This document shows positions 53,387 to 61,602 of a stretch of 61,602 nucleotides of DNA, one piece after another. Position 1 is the stretch's first letter. Each line of letters starts with the position of its first letter. A program made the position numbers and the translations under genes. The notes under the pieces were generated by a model. The model was not told where the DNA came from, did not search any database, and worked only from the letters and a program-made list of their open reading frames with translations. This stretch comes from Lachnospiraceae bacterium UBA7076 (GTDB lineage Bacteria > Bacillota > Clostridia > Lachnospirales > Lachnospiraceae): the NCBI GenBank assembly GCA_002493625.1, contig DKZK01000014.1, positions 11,173 to 72,774 on the forward strand, given 5' to 3'.

Positions 53387-53415
53387 ATAATACTACCATT
53401 TGCATTGAAAGTCAA
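53387..53415 (-). promoter_or_regulatory. Sigma-A-type promoter of the DUF2975-HTH-DUF4173-RR-HK operon
   Basis: TTGACT (53415-53410), 17-bp spacer, TATTAT (53392-53387) on the minus strand, 31 bases before the DUF2975 start. One of the best promoter matches in the window. Confidence 0.75.
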
Positions 53416-53420
53416 TATAT

Positions 53421-53454
53421 TTTTATTGTTTTTCGATAAATTTTTATTGATAAA
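53421..53454 (-). promoter_or_regulatory. Candidate HTH operator repeats
   Basis: Two AT-rich sites of the type TTTATTG...GATAAA (53421-53440 with CGATAAA, and 53441-53454) lie directly upstream of the -35. They form imperfect palindromes (TTTATCG/CAATAAA on the coding strand) and are plausible binding sites for the Cro-like regulator of this operon. Inferred from position and symmetry. Confidence 0.4.
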
Positions 53455-53594
53455 GATAGATATACTGCAACAAAGCTTTTACGGATATGCCATGGACAAT
53501 GACGGAGCAGTAACAATCAGGCATTTGCAAAACTCTTTTTCCGGCAACGTCCGTTGTTCGAAAATAAGGAGTTTCGCAATCACCTGAAACGAAA

Positions 53595-53643
53595 AAGAAG
53601 CTACCGCACCAAGGAACGAATTTCCTTATTGCGACAGCCTCTT
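53595..53643 (-). terminator. Terminator of the RR/HD-GYP gene
   Basis: Two 22-base arms (53595-53616 and 53622-53643) pair with a single mismatch plus several G-U steps around a 5-base loop, followed on the minus strand by TTTTTCGTTTC. It lies 46 bases after the stop codon of the HD-GYP gene. Confidence 0.88.
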
Positions 53644-53689
53644 TAAGTACTGACATCTTAAAATGCTTGTCCCGGTATATTATATGTAT

Positions 53690-54805
53690 CTACTGCTCCG
53701 GTACATCAGCGTCATTTTCCACCGTATAATCAGTATAATTAAACGCCTCCGATGACTCAAACAAAATATCTCTTGCCCTGTCAAAGCAGTCCAGAATCTT
53801 AGGGGAAAATACCCCGCACTCACCGTCATGTATCATCCTTACTGCAACGTCAGTGGCATAAGGTGTTTTATAAACCCTCTTGCTTACCAGCGCGTCATAA
53901 ACATCTACGATTGATACAACCTGAGCCCATATAGGAATATCCTCGCCTGAAAGCCCATCCGGATAACCGTTTCCGTCATATCTCTCATGGTGATACCTGC
54001 ATATATCATAGCAATAGCGGTAAAAATCGTTGTCCTCCTGCCTGAAGTTCTCAAGAATTTCACAGCCGTAAACCGTATGCTTTTTCATCTCAGTAAACTC
54101 ATCCTTTGTAAGCTTGCCCGGCTTAAGAAGTATACTGTCAGGAATTGCAATCTTTCCTATATCATGCAGCGCAGATGCATTTACTATAAGGTCAATCTGA
54201 TCCTTTGTAAGCTCATACTCAGGGTAGTACTTCTTAAGATAATTAAGGAAAATACGTGTAAAGAATTTAACACGCTTAATATGCTCCCCTGATTCAAGGC
54301 TTCTGAACTCAACAACAGAGCTTAAAGCATTAACCAGAAATTCATTGTTTTTTTCAAGCTTCTCCCTGCTTGCCATAAGCTGCCTTGTACGCTTCTCAAG
54401 CTTCCTCTCTATCTCAAACCTGTTCTCGTAAAGCTCCAATATGTTCATGGCACGACGTAAAATAACCTTAGCGGCAAAAGGCTTATAAATAATATCAGAA
54501 GCTCCGTATTCATATGCCTTCATATCTGTCTCGTCTGTTGCTTCTCCGGTAATCATTATAACAGGAATGGTTTTCATATATCCTTTATCATTCATATGCT
54601 CCATTACTTCAAGACCTGTTTTCTTTGGCATAATCAAATCAAGAAACAGCATTGAAATATCATCATGCTGTTCATCAAGAATTTTAATTGTCTGTTCGCC
54701 ATCCATGGCTTCAAGAACATGAAACTGCTTATCAAAAATCTGCTTCAGCAACTCACGATTAAGCTCTGCATCATCTGCTATAAGAATCGTTTTCATCTCA
54801 TCCAT
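53690..54805 (-). CDS. Response regulator with HD-GYP output domain
   Basis: 371 aa: receiver domain with D56 in LFLDLIMP and Lys in IYKPF, a coiled linker (~residues 125-160), and an HD-GYP domain with ASALHDIGKIAIPD, CRYHHERYDGNGYPDGL and VDVYDALVSKRVYK. HD-GYP enzymes degrade cyclic di-GMP or related dinucleotides; all metal ligands and GYP are present, so activity is likely. AAGGAG 8 bases upstream supports the ATG. No kinase is adjacent. Has its own promoter and terminator. Confidence 0.93.
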   Translation of the reverse strand: MDEMKTILIADDAELNRELLKQIFDKQFHVLEAMDGEQTIKILDEQHDDISMLFLDLIMPKKTGLEVMEHMNDKGYMKTIPVIMITGEATDETDMKAYEYGASDIIYKPFAAKVILRRAMNILELYENRFEIERKLEKRTRQLMASREKLEKNNEFLVNALSSVVEFRSLESGEHIKRVKFFTRIFLNYLKKYYPEYELTKDQIDLIVNASALHDIGKIAIPDSILLKPGKLTKDEFTEMKKHTVYGCEILENFRQEDNDFYRYCYDICRYHHERYDGNGYPDGLSGEDIPIWAQVVSIVDVYDALVSKRVYKTPYATDVAVRMIHDGECGVFSPKILDCFDRARDILFESSEAFNYTDYTVENDADVPEQ

Positions 54806-54848
54806 GCTACCTGCTCCTTCTTACTTAAACATCTAAAAATATGCTTTT

Positions 54849-54878
54849 ATTATAATGTCAACATATAACATTATTCAA
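54849..54878 (-). promoter_or_regulatory. Sigma-A-type promoter of the RR/HD-GYP gene
   Basis: TTGAAT (54878-54873), 18-bp spacer, TATAAT (54854-54849) on the minus strand, 43 bases before the start codon. Confidence 0.5.
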
Positions 54879-54899
54879 GCCTTTTTTTTTAAAAGATGA

Positions 54900-54925
54900 T
54901 ATAATGTGCGTAAATACACATTATA
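54900..54925 (-). terminator. Terminator of the TIGR03915/TIGR03916 operon
   Basis: Nine-base arms TATAATGTG/CACATTATA (54900-54908, 54917-54925) with an 8-base loop, followed on the minus strand by TCATCTTTT. It lies 13 bases after the stop codon; the stem is AT-rich, hence moderate confidence. Confidence 0.5.
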
Positions 54926-54938
54926 CTTTGCGAAAAAG

Positions 54939-55703
54939 CTACTCCTTAAATTCCACTGCATGCTTTCTCATCCATATTGGAAACATATTGCGCTGACAGG
55001 CCCTATTTTCCCGTTCCTTAATGCCTATGGTCTTAAAGAAGGTTCTCCACAGTCTTGTGTATTCATCCTCAAAATCCTCACTGCGGCTTAACACATCAAA
55101 TTCTTTCTCTGTAAGATACATCAGATAAAGCTCCTCATCCTTTGGATGCACAACGGCAACCCTTCTGTTGTCATCCACAATGACAAAGTGCTCCGATGGC
55201 ATCCTGTCCGCAAAATGCTCCGCCACGATTGTAACAACATTATTTTTAGGCTCAATATGACAGACATAAGCCTTATCCTCCAAGGACGTAAATCTTGCAA
55301 ACTCCCTGAAATAATGGCTCTCATTTCCAATTCTTCTCTTAAGCTCCAAAATACGCATAACATGAGGGTTTGCATACATAGAGCATACCCCTGCTCCAAC
55401 CGCAAAGCCCACCCTGAGAAAATTATAGATGGACTGCAATGCATCCTCCTCCACGGAAAGGGATGCGTAAAATACCCAAAAATACGCCTGATTGGATATT
55501 GATTTTTTTATGGAACGTATAACCTTTTCCGTTTTTTCCCTATCTGCATCAACATGTATATACTCATCAAAAAGAGACTGCTGCCATACGGGCTCTCTCA
55601 TAAGCCTTATATTATTATGTCCTTCTTTTAATGCACAGCTCCACGCATCATAAATGCACGTAAGAATGTCCTCAAATCTGTCTTTACAACAAAATATCTT
55701 CAT
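54939..55703 (-). CDS. TIGR03915 family putative DNA repair protein (DUF4130)
   Basis: A 254-aa protein matching the DUF4130/TIGR03915 pattern: CKDRFEDILTCIYDAW start, FLRVGFAVGAGVCSMYANPHVMRI middle and the ending RNMFPIWMRKHAVEF. It always occurs with the radical SAM protein of TIGR03916, here 3 bases upstream, and shows similarity in places to uracil-DNA glycosylase-linked domains; its chemistry is not established. The shared LexA-like promoter points to DNA damage response. Confidence 0.88.
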   Translation of the reverse strand: MKIFCCKDRFEDILTCIYDAWSCALKEGHNNIRLMREPVWQQSLFDEYIHVDADREKTEKVIRSIKKSISNQAYFWVFYASLSVEEDALQSIYNFLRVGFAVGAGVCSMYANPHVMRILELKRRIGNESHYFREFARFTSLEDKAYVCHIEPKNNVVTIVAEHFADRMPSEHFVIVDDNRRVAVVHPKDEELYLMYLTEKEFDVLSRSEDFEDEYTRLWRTFFKTIGIKERENRACQRNMFPIWMRKHAVEFKE

Positions 55704-55706
55704 ACG

Positions 55707-57140
55707 CTATCCTATCCCAAAATCGGCAAGAGACATCTGAGTGTAAGTATTGTTCTGATTATTTACCTTCCAGTTATCCCTTCCGTTTGTATCAATAAGC
55801 TGCCTTGTAATGTAGCTTTCCTCTATAGGCGTATTATAGAGCCTGTGTCCGTTGCAGGTTATGAAATAATGCGCGCGCTTTAATACTACACCCATTTTTT
55901 TCAGATTATCAAAATCAAGAGTCCCATATCTTCTCCCATAAATGATCCTGCCTGCCGACCTTGGTCCGATGCCCGGAATCCTTAAAAGCAGGTCGTAAGG
56001 CGCGCGCTGAACCTCAACAGGAAAATATCCCAGATGCCGGAGCGCCCAATCACATTTTGGGTCAAGGAGCTCATTAAAATTTGGTTTTTCCTCAGATAAA
56101 AGCTCATTCGCCCGAAAGCCATAATATCGAAGCAGCCAGTCCGCCTGATAAAGCCTGTGCTCACGCAGCAGAGGCGGCGGTGTCCCAATTTGCGGAAGCA
56201 CGCGGTCCTCATTAATCGGTATATATGCGGAATAAAAAACCCGCTTAAGGTCATAGCTTTGATAAAGCTTCTCTGTGGTCTTAATAAGAGTATAATCGCT
56301 CTCGTCCGTAGCCCCTATAATCATCTGTGTACTCTGCCCTGCCGGCGCAAAGCTTCTCTTAAGCTTTCCACCATCTGACGGCACAAGGGCATTTTTAACC
56401 GAAGCCTCCGTTATACCCTCCTGCCTTTCTATACTCTGTCTGCTTTGGAAAATGCTGTTAGAAAGATACATATTTCCCCGGCTTCTCTCCATCCTTGCAT
56501 CCTTCCCAATAGCAACCCGGTGTGCCTTAATCGTATCGCTTACCTTACCCATAGGCTCCAGTATCGTTTTAAAGCTTTTGTTCGGGGCAAGCTTTGACAG
56601 GCTTTCTGCCGTGGGAAGCTCAAGATTGACGCTTATTCTGTCAGCAAGATACCCTGCCGTTGCAAGCAGCTCATCGGACGCTCCCGGAATTGTTTTCACA
56701 TGAATGTACCCGTTAAAATGATACTTATTTCTAAGGAGCAAAAGCGTCTCACACATTTTTTCCATTGTGTAGGTGGGATTTTTAAGAACACCCGAGCTTA
56801 AAAAAAGCCCCTCGATATAGTTTCTCTTATAAAACTCAACCGTAAGCTCACAAATCTCCTCAGGAGTAAATGTAGCTCTCGGAATATCATTGGAGGCTCT
56901 GTTAATACAATACCTGCAATCATAAACACAATGGTTTGTCATAAGAATCTTGAGCAGTGAAATACACCTGCCGTCTGAGGCAAAGCTGTGACAAATTCCG
57001 CATGCCTTTGTATTCCCAAGGAATCCTTTCTTTCCCCTTCTGTCGGAACTGCTTGATGTACATGCAACGTCATACTTTGCCGCATCTGCCAGTATATTTA
57101 GTTTTTCCTCTGTGGTATAATCTGTAATAATCTCATTCAT
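55707..57140 (-). CDS. Radical SAM protein, putative DNA modification/repair (TIGR03916)
   Basis: 477 aa. The radical SAM cluster is C71-C75-C78 (NHCVYDCRYCINR), preceded by other Cys (C47, C50) that may bind a second metal site; the C-terminal part has a helix-hairpin-helix DNA-binding motif LLRIPGIGPRSAGRII. The family is predicted to act on damaged or modified DNA together with TIGR03915; no substrate is proven. No Shine-Dalgarno sequence precedes the ATG at 57140; the -10 box ends only 6 bases before it, so the mRNA may be leaderless. Confidence 0.9.
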   Translation of the reverse strand: MNEIITDYTTEEKLNILADAAKYDVACTSSSSDRRGKKGFLGNTKACGICHSFASDGRCISLLKILMTNHCVYDCRYCINRASNDIPRATFTPEEICELTVEFYKRNYIEGLFLSSGVLKNPTYTMEKMCETLLLLRNKYHFNGYIHVKTIPGASDELLATAGYLADRISVNLELPTAESLSKLAPNKSFKTILEPMGKVSDTIKAHRVAIGKDARMERSRGNMYLSNSIFQSRQSIERQEGITEASVKNALVPSDGGKLKRSFAPAGQSTQMIIGATDESDYTLIKTTEKLYQSYDLKRVFYSAYIPINEDRVLPQIGTPPPLLREHRLYQADWLLRYYGFRANELLSEEKPNFNELLDPKCDWALRHLGYFPVEVQRAPYDLLLRIPGIGPRSAGRIIYGRRYGTLDFDNLKKMGVVLKRAHYFITCNGHRLYNTPIEESYITRQLIDTNGRDNWKVNNQNNTYTQMSLADFGIG

Positions 57141-57146
57141 AAGACT

Positions 57147-57175
57147 ATTATACGAACATTTGTTCTGATTTGCAA
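57147..57175 (-). promoter_or_regulatory. Promoter of the TIGR03916/TIGR03915 operon
   Basis: TTGCAA (57175-57170), exactly 17 bp, TATAAT (57152-57147) on the minus strand. The expected start point falls at or next to the A of the ATG at 57140. The spacer holds a LexA-like box. Confidence 0.7.
57153..57166. promoter_or_regulatory. LexA/DinR-type SOS box
   Basis: CGAACATTTGTTCT fits the Gram-positive SOS box CGAACnnnnGTTCG with one end mismatch. It lies wholly between -35 and -10, so bound LexA would block RNA polymerase. This fits SOS control of the DNA repair pair. Confidence 0.75.
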
Positions 57176-57187
57176 GTGCTATTTTAT

Positions 57188-58271
57188 TTAATTTTCCGTT
57201 TCTTGCTGTTGCAAATAAAAAATAGCTTTCTGTGCTTCTATTTCTTCACGCAGTTCATCTTCTGTAGGAAGATATAATTTGTACTTGCTCGCAAATAATT
57301 GTTCATTACCATGCAATATCGAATATCTGGCAATGTCTTCATCCGTTTCAGTGCACAGAACAATTCCCAATGTAGGATTATCATCCTGAGATTTCTTCAA
57401 CTCATCATACATACGAATATACATATCCATCTGTCCTACATCCTGATGAGTAATTCTGCTTGTTTTTAAATCTATTAAGACAAAACATTTCAATATGTAG
57501 TTGTAAAAAACTAAATCTATAAAATAATCCTGCTTTTCTGTATGAATATGCTGCTGCCTAGCTACAAAAGCATACCCTTTTCCCATCTCCATAAGAAATT
57601 TCTGTAAATTTGAAATAATACTTGTTTCCAATTTTGTTTCATTAAAAGATGCATCCGGTGTCAATCCTAAAAACTCTACAACCACCGGATTTTTAATAAA
57701 CTCTAACTTGTCCTGGTGATAGCCATATGTTTTTTCTCGCATTTCATGTTCCACAGCCTCTTTATCCTTTGACTGCAATAAGCGATAATAATACTGTGTA
57801 TCTATATTTCTCTGTAAAGTGCGCACACTCCAAGTCTGCTCATATGCTTCCTTTTCATACCATTTACGTGCAGCTTCATCGTGTACTTGTAATAAGGTTC
57901 TGTAATGTGACCACGATAAATACACATCAGATTTTCCACACGATGTGTGGAAAATCTCAGGGAAATATTTATAAAAGCGATAAAAGCTGTATAAATTTGT
58001 TTTAGTAAAACCTTTGCCATATTTTTGTAAGTTCTTTCGATAATTTTTTTATAATATTAGCACCATATTCCGCACGATTTTCACCAGCCAATTCTTCCTC
58101 TGCAATTCGATACCCAATCAGCCAGTTTCTCTGTGATAATATGGTATTGACTGCACGATAGGCTTCCTTTTGGGAAACTTCTATGATATTTTGAACATCA
58201 TTTAATATATTGTCCGTTTTCTTAAATTTACTCATAATATCATTATTTTCAATTTTTGTAACTTCATTCAT
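57188..58271 (-). pseudogene. DUF1016/YhcG-type PDDEXK nuclease gene, frameshifted
   Basis: The first frame (from 58271) encodes the DUF1016 N-terminal domain (QRNWLIGYRIAEEELAGENRAEYGANI) and stops at 58002. The next frame, readable from about 58025, continues it (KYGKGFTKTNLYSFYRFYK, then SWSHYRTLLQV) through the PDDEXK domain (DYFIDLVFYN, VLIDLKTSRITHQDVGQMDMY) to 57188. The break is at an A5 run near 58022-58027, consistent with one added or two lost A. Joined, it is ~360 aa, the normal length. DUF1016 nucleases are found with restriction systems or mobile DNA. No partner is here. It could be a true mutation, a sequencing error, or slippage-based switching. Confidence 0.85.
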
Positions 58272-58364
58272 CTGTCAGTTAACTCCTTACCGAACATTTC
58301 CTCTCTAATTGTGTTCCAATTAATTATCTCAAAATAGATTTCCAATGCTTCTTTTGCAAATCTT

Positions 58365-59444
58365 TCAACTCTGCTCCTGCATTTTACTCAGCTTTGCCGC
58401 CTGGTCTGCTGCAATGCAGGCGTCTATAATTTCCTGTATCTCCCCATTCATAATCTTATCGAGCTTATACAACGTAAGTCCTATTCTATGATCGGTAACC
58501 CGCCCCTGTGGAAAATTGTAGGTACGGATTTTTTCCGATCGGTCGCCTGTTCCAACCTGGCTCTTTCTAAGGTCAGCCTCCTCGTCATGACGCTTCTGCA
58601 TCTCAAGATCCAGAAGCTTTGCGCGAAGAAGCGCAAATGCCTTGGCCTTATTTTGAAGCTGGGATTTCTCAGTCTGGCTGTACACCACAATACCAGTAGG
58701 ATAATGTGTAAGTCTTACGGCAGAATCTGTTGTATTGACACACTGTCCTCCGTTTCCCGAAGCCCTCATGACATCTATTCTGTAATCCTTTTCCGGTATA
58801 TCAATCTCGTCAATTTCCTCCGCCTCAGGAAGAACAGCAACACTTGCGGTTGACGTGTGTATACGTCCGCCCGACTCCGTCTCAGGCACACGCTGGACAC
58901 GGTGTACGCCGCTTTCATATTTGAGCACAGAGTATGCTCCCTGACCCGTTACCATAAATGTAACCGACTTCATGCCGCCAATTCCAATTTCCTCAACGCT
59001 TGCAAGCTCACATTTCCACCGTCTGCCCTCAGCATAATGGACATACATACGATAAAGCTCCGCCGCAAAAAGCGCCGCCTCATCTCCGCCTGCTCCTGCG
59101 CGTATCTCCACGATAACATTCTTATCATCATTCGGATCCTTCGGCAGAAGAAGTATCTTCAAGGCATTCTCACATGCCTCAAGCTCCTCCTTTGCGCTGT
59201 TAAGCTCCTCCTTTGCAAGCTCACGAAGCTCCTCATCGCTCTCCTCGTCAAGCATTATAAGGCTGTCTTCTATTGTCTGCTTTGCAGCCTTATACTCGTT
59301 ATACTTATCCACAATCGGCGCAAGCTCGCTCTGCTCCTTCATAAGCCTTCTGAATTTATCCTGGTCACTTACAACAGCAGGATCACTTAACAAATTCTGA
59401 AGCTCCTCAAGCCTTGCAACCAAATCCTCCAATTTATCAAACAT
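58365..59444 (-). CDS. prfA: Peptide chain release factor 1
   Basis: Reads UAA and UAG stop codons and triggers peptide release. GGQ at residues 232-234 (ASGNGGQCVNTTDSAVR), anticodon-like tripeptide PET at 187-189 (HRVQRVPETESGGRIHTS), which marks it as RF1 not RF2. 359 aa. His after GGQ is Cys here, a variant I recall from relatives. Followed on the 5' side by prmC, which methylates the GGQ glutamine, 48 bases away. Confidence 0.97.
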   Translation of the reverse strand: MFDKLEDLVARLEELQNLLSDPAVVSDQDKFRRLMKEQSELAPIVDKYNEYKAAKQTIEDSLIMLDEESDEELRELAKEELNSAKEELEACENALKILLLPKDPNDDKNVIVEIRAGAGGDEAALFAAELYRMYVHYAEGRRWKCELASVEEIGIGGMKSVTFMVTGQGAYSVLKYESGVHRVQRVPETESGGRIHTSTASVAVLPEAEEIDEIDIPEKDYRIDVMRASGNGGQCVNTTDSAVRLTHYPTGIVVYSQTEKSQLQNKAKAFALLRAKLLDLEMQKRHDEEADLRKSQVGTGDRSEKIRTYNFPQGRVTDHRIGLTLYKLDKIMNGEIQEIIDACIAADQAAKLSKMQEQS

Positions 59445-59492
59445 TTATTCATCCTCCAAACTCTTTAAATGTCAGTTTATTAAAATTTGCTT

Positions 59493-60404
59493 TCAACATA
59501 TGTCCCTCACATATGCCAAAACAACTCTGTCAAGTCCCGCATAATCCTTAATAAGCTCTATATCCCCATATCCGTTATCTACAAGGATACCGTAAACTGC
59601 ATCGTACTGATCATAACTGATTTCACATACAAAACAACCGTTTTCATTTAAATAATTCCTCGCTTCTTTTATTATCCTTCTGTAGAAATAAAGCCCATCC
59701 TCCATGCCGTCAAGGGCAAGTCTCGGCTCAAAGCGGCTTACCTCCTCCATAAGCGCATCTATATCGCTGCTCCTTATGTATGGCGGATTCGTCATAATGA
59801 TGTCATATAAATCCCCGCCGTTTTTTAACCTTACAGGAGATTCAGAGCCCTCAGAAACCGCAGGGTTTCTATATTCAAACATATTGCTTTCAATTATATC
59901 ACAGCTTATGTCATGTAAAAAGCAATTCTTCTCAGATAATCGGATGGCATGAGGGGAAACATCGACAAGTGTCAGCCTGTCATCAAGGCTTCCCCTTTTC
60001 CTTCTTTCCAAAATATAGCTTATTCCGATACAGCCCGTGCCGCAGCACATATCAAGAGCATTACACGCCTCCTTATCACCCGTTGCCTTTAAAGCCTTCT
60101 CCACTAAAAGCTCCGTTTCAGGTCTGGGTATCAGCACATTTTCAGAAACCTCAAAGGTATATCCCATAAAATCCTGAGCTCCAATAATATACTGACAGGG
60201 ATAATGCCTCCCCCTTTTTTCAATAAGCACATCATAGGCGCCGGCTGCATCATCATCCACATTTTTATCAAGCTCCATAAAGAGCCTTGTATAATCCATG
60301 CCAAGAACATGCATTGCAAGAAGTCTTGCATCACCCTCCGCATTTTCTATACCGCAGGACTTAAGCTTTTCTGTTCCATTTTTCAGCATATCTCTTAGAA
60401 GCAT
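59493..60404 (-). CDS. prmC: Release factor glutamine methyltransferase
   Basis: Methylates the GGQ glutamine of RF1/RF2 using SAM. N-terminal helical domain, IPRPETE motif at residues 92-98, SAM loop DMCCGTGCIG, and catalytic NPPY at 206-209. ATG at 60404 is preferred, with AGGAG 9 bases upstream; the ATG at 60413 directly abuts that site. 303 aa. Lies before prfA in the usual rpmE-DUF1385-prmC-prfA order. Confidence 0.95.
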   Translation of the reverse strand: MLLRDMLKNGTEKLKSCGIENAEGDARLLAMHVLGMDYTRLFMELDKNVDDDAAGAYDVLIEKRGRHYPCQYIIGAQDFMGYTFEVSENVLIPRPETELLVEKALKATGDKEACNALDMCCGTGCIGISYILERRKRGSLDDRLTLVDVSPHAIRLSEKNCFLHDISCDIIESNMFEYRNPAVSEGSESPVRLKNGGDLYDIIMTNPPYIRSSDIDALMEEVSRFEPRLALDGMEDGLYFYRRIIKEARNYLNENGCFVCEISYDQYDAVYGILVDNGYGDIELIKDYAGLDRVVLAYVRDIC

Positions 60405-60470
60405 CTGTATCATCTCCTGAATATTTGTAAGCTTTTTGGCTGCCTGTCCTGAATATTTGCGGGCTTTGAT

Positions 60471-61475
60471 TTACCTGTCCTGTGAATTTAATTCCTCAAG
60501 ATATTCCCTCCAGTCAAGCACTCCCTCAACGGATTTTATCGCCACCTCAACCATATCTGCCTCAGGCTCCTTCGTGGTAAGCCTCTGCACCCATAGTCCC
60601 GGCTTGCTTAAGAGATTTGCAATAAATGACTCGCTTCTGCCTGCAAACTTTATAAACTCATAGGATATTCCCGCAATTACCGGAACGAGCAGCACTCTGT
60701 AAAGCAGCCTTAAAGCCATGGTATCCGTATCGATACACATAAATACAAGTATACTCACAATCATAACAATAAACAAAAAGCTTGTACCGCATCTCTTATG
60801 GAAACGTGTATGCTTCATAACATTTTCCACGGTTAAAGCATCTCCGTGTTCCAGACAGTTTATACACTTATGCTCCGCTCCGTGATACATATATGTCCTT
60901 TTTATTTCCTTCATACGGGAAATAAGCACAACGTACAGCATAAAAATGATAAGCCTTATTACTCCTTCAATAAGCCCAAGGACAAAATGGTTTTTTACGA
61001 TCTTATCAAGAAGTGATGCCAGAAAAGCAGGAAGAAGCATAAAAAGTCCCACGGCTAACACAATGGAAAGGGCTACCGTGGCAAACATCCATAGATTATC
61101 CGAGCTATTCTTATCTGTTTTGCCGTTATCTGCCGTTCTGCCGTTGTCGGCTATTTTGCCGTTATCAGCCCTTCTTCCATTATCAGCATCCTTTTTTGTT
61201 TTTTTCCTGTCAGTTTCCGGTGTTTCGTCCTCCTCAAGAAAATCTGCTGAATAGGTAAGTGTTTTCACACCAATCACAAGGGATTCTATAAAATTTACCA
61301 CTCCACGTATTATCGGCACTCTGAAAAGAGCGAATCGGCTTCCTGCAGGCTTAAATTCACTTATCTTAACCTCTATCTCATTGTCAGGCTTTCTTATGGC
61401 TATTGCATATTTGTCATCATTTTTCATCATGACACCCTCAAGAACCGCCTGTCCTCCTATACTTACCTGTCTCAT
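60471..61475 (-). CDS. DUF1385 membrane protein
   Basis: A 334-aa protein with the DUF1385 signature: SIGGQAVLEGVMM start, RVPIIRGVVNFIESL, AEHKCINCLEHG and RFHKRCGTSFLF, plus about five membrane helices. Function unknown (sometimes called YqhQ); nearly always next to prmC/prfA. Between residues ~97 and 121 it carries four tandem ADNGxx hexapeptides encoded by an 18-bp repeat, an insertion in the first cytoplasmic loop that the core family does not need. Confidence 0.92.
   Translation of the reverse strand: MRQVSIGGQAVLEGVMMKNDDKYAIAIRKPDNEIEVKISEFKPAGSRFALFRVPIIRGVVNFIESLVIGVKTLTYSADFLEEDETPETDRKKTKKDADNGRRADNGKIADNGRTADNGKTDKNSSDNLWMFATVALSIVLAVGLFMLLPAFLASLLDKIVKNHFVLGLIEGVIRLIIFMLYVVLISRMKEIKRTYMYHGAEHKCINCLEHGDALTVENVMKHTRFHKRCGTSFLFIVMIVSILVFMCIDTDTMALRLLYRVLLVPVIAGISYEFIKFAGRSESFIANLLSKPGLWVQRLTTKEPEADMVEVAIKSVEGVLDWREYLEELNSQDR
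61116..61187 (-). repeat. 18-bp tandem repeat (x4) inside the DUF1385 gene
   Basis: Four 18-bp units (61170-61187, 61152-61169, 61134-61151, 61116-61133) encode ADNGRR, ADNGKI, ADNGRT and ADNGKT. Units differ mainly at synonymous or Arg/Lys positions. In-frame, so unit loss or gain would only change loop length. Confidence 0.9.
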
Positions 61476-61602
61476 TTTTTCACATCCTTGTTATGAATAT
61501 CATTCCTATCCCCTGCGGCAGTCGGAACTGTCGCAATAAGGATTTTAATTCTCTTTTATCATACATTTTCAACAAAGAACGCTCCAACGTGTTACTTAAC
61601 TT
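61476..61602. other. Intergenic end of window with an imperfect hairpin
   Basis: No coding sequence was seen. CTGCGGCAGT...ACTGTCGCAATAAGG at about 61513-61541 forms an imperfect hairpin, followed by T-rich DNA in the plus direction. In related genomes rpmE usually lies just beyond; that is expectation, not observation. Confidence 0.4.

Noticed and set aside
53444..53656. 70-codon minus-strand frame between the HD-GYP and DUF2975 genes
   Set aside because: It runs through the terminator hairpin, has no ribosome site and no protein-like pattern.
57802..58020. 72-codon frame inside the DUF1016 gene
   Set aside because: It is an out-of-frame shadow; the correct continuation lies in the other frame.
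1..61602. CRISPR arrays, tRNA/rRNA genes, insertion sequences, prophage
   Set aside because: No regularly spaced repeats, no recognisable tRNA/rRNA sequence, and no transposase, integrase or phage gene was seen.

Overview
The window looks like chromosome of a low-to-mid GC Firmicute of the Lachnospiraceae type (Clostridia). The reasons are a complete spoIIIA operon and spoIVB (sporulation lineage), Firmicutes-type galT, a bile-salt-hydrolase-like enzyme, strong AGGAGG ribosome binding sites, and the gene order nusB-xseA-xseB-ispA-dxs-tlyA-nadK-argR-recN-spoIVB. The species call is inference from gene content; no search was run. Most genes are on the minus strand; plus-strand genes are tauE, efp and the MurT/GatD-like/EctB-like group.

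Layout. 1-2.3 kb: a cut-off ABC ATPase behind a MerR/TipAS regulator with a classic 19-bp-spacer promoter, then a TauE/SafE permease. 2.3-11.1 kb: galactoside use, with a GPH symporter and GH42 beta-galactosidase, then galK-galT-galE from their own promoter (Leloir pathway), ending in an unusual NUDIX-serine acetyltransferase fusion. 11.2-12.2 kb: choloylglycine-hydrolase family enzyme. 12.3-22.4 kb: the housekeeping cluster asp23 to spoIVB (isoprenoid supply, exonuclease VII, NAD kinase, ArgR, RecN); spo0A is not in its usual place after spoIVB. 22.5-27.5 kb: spoIIIAA-AH, the forespore feeding-channel operon. 27.9 kb: efp.

28.5-33.9 kb: GNAT, an ABC-2 exporter trio, a C39-like cysteine protease candidate paired with a one-TM protein carrying a Tyr/Asp/Trp-rich tail, and an HD hydrolase. 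34.2-37.7 kb: the most interesting stretch. A divergent MurT-like ligase is followed by a GatD-like protein in which both catalytic residues (Cys, His) appear replaced, then by an orphan EctB-like diaminobutyrate aminotransferase. 37.8-49.2 kb: ferritin-like protein, DUF4358, S41 protease, a BcrA-type ABC exporter, a membrane GDPD, a small membrane protein, two MATE exporters and an RNHCP zinc protein.

49.4-53.4 kb: one operon DUF2975 - Cro-like HTH - DUF4173 - response regulator - histidine kinase, with a good sigma-A promoter and candidate operators. 53.7-58.3 kb: a response regulator with HD-GYP output, an SOS-type DNA repair pair (TIGR03916/TIGR03915 families) behind a LexA-like box and apparently leaderless, and a frameshifted DUF1016 nuclease. 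58.4-61.5 kb: prfA, prmC and DUF1385, a group normally found together with rpmE.

Starts were moved from the longest ORF to an internal codon wherever a better placed Shine-Dalgarno sequence decided it; this is stated per gene.
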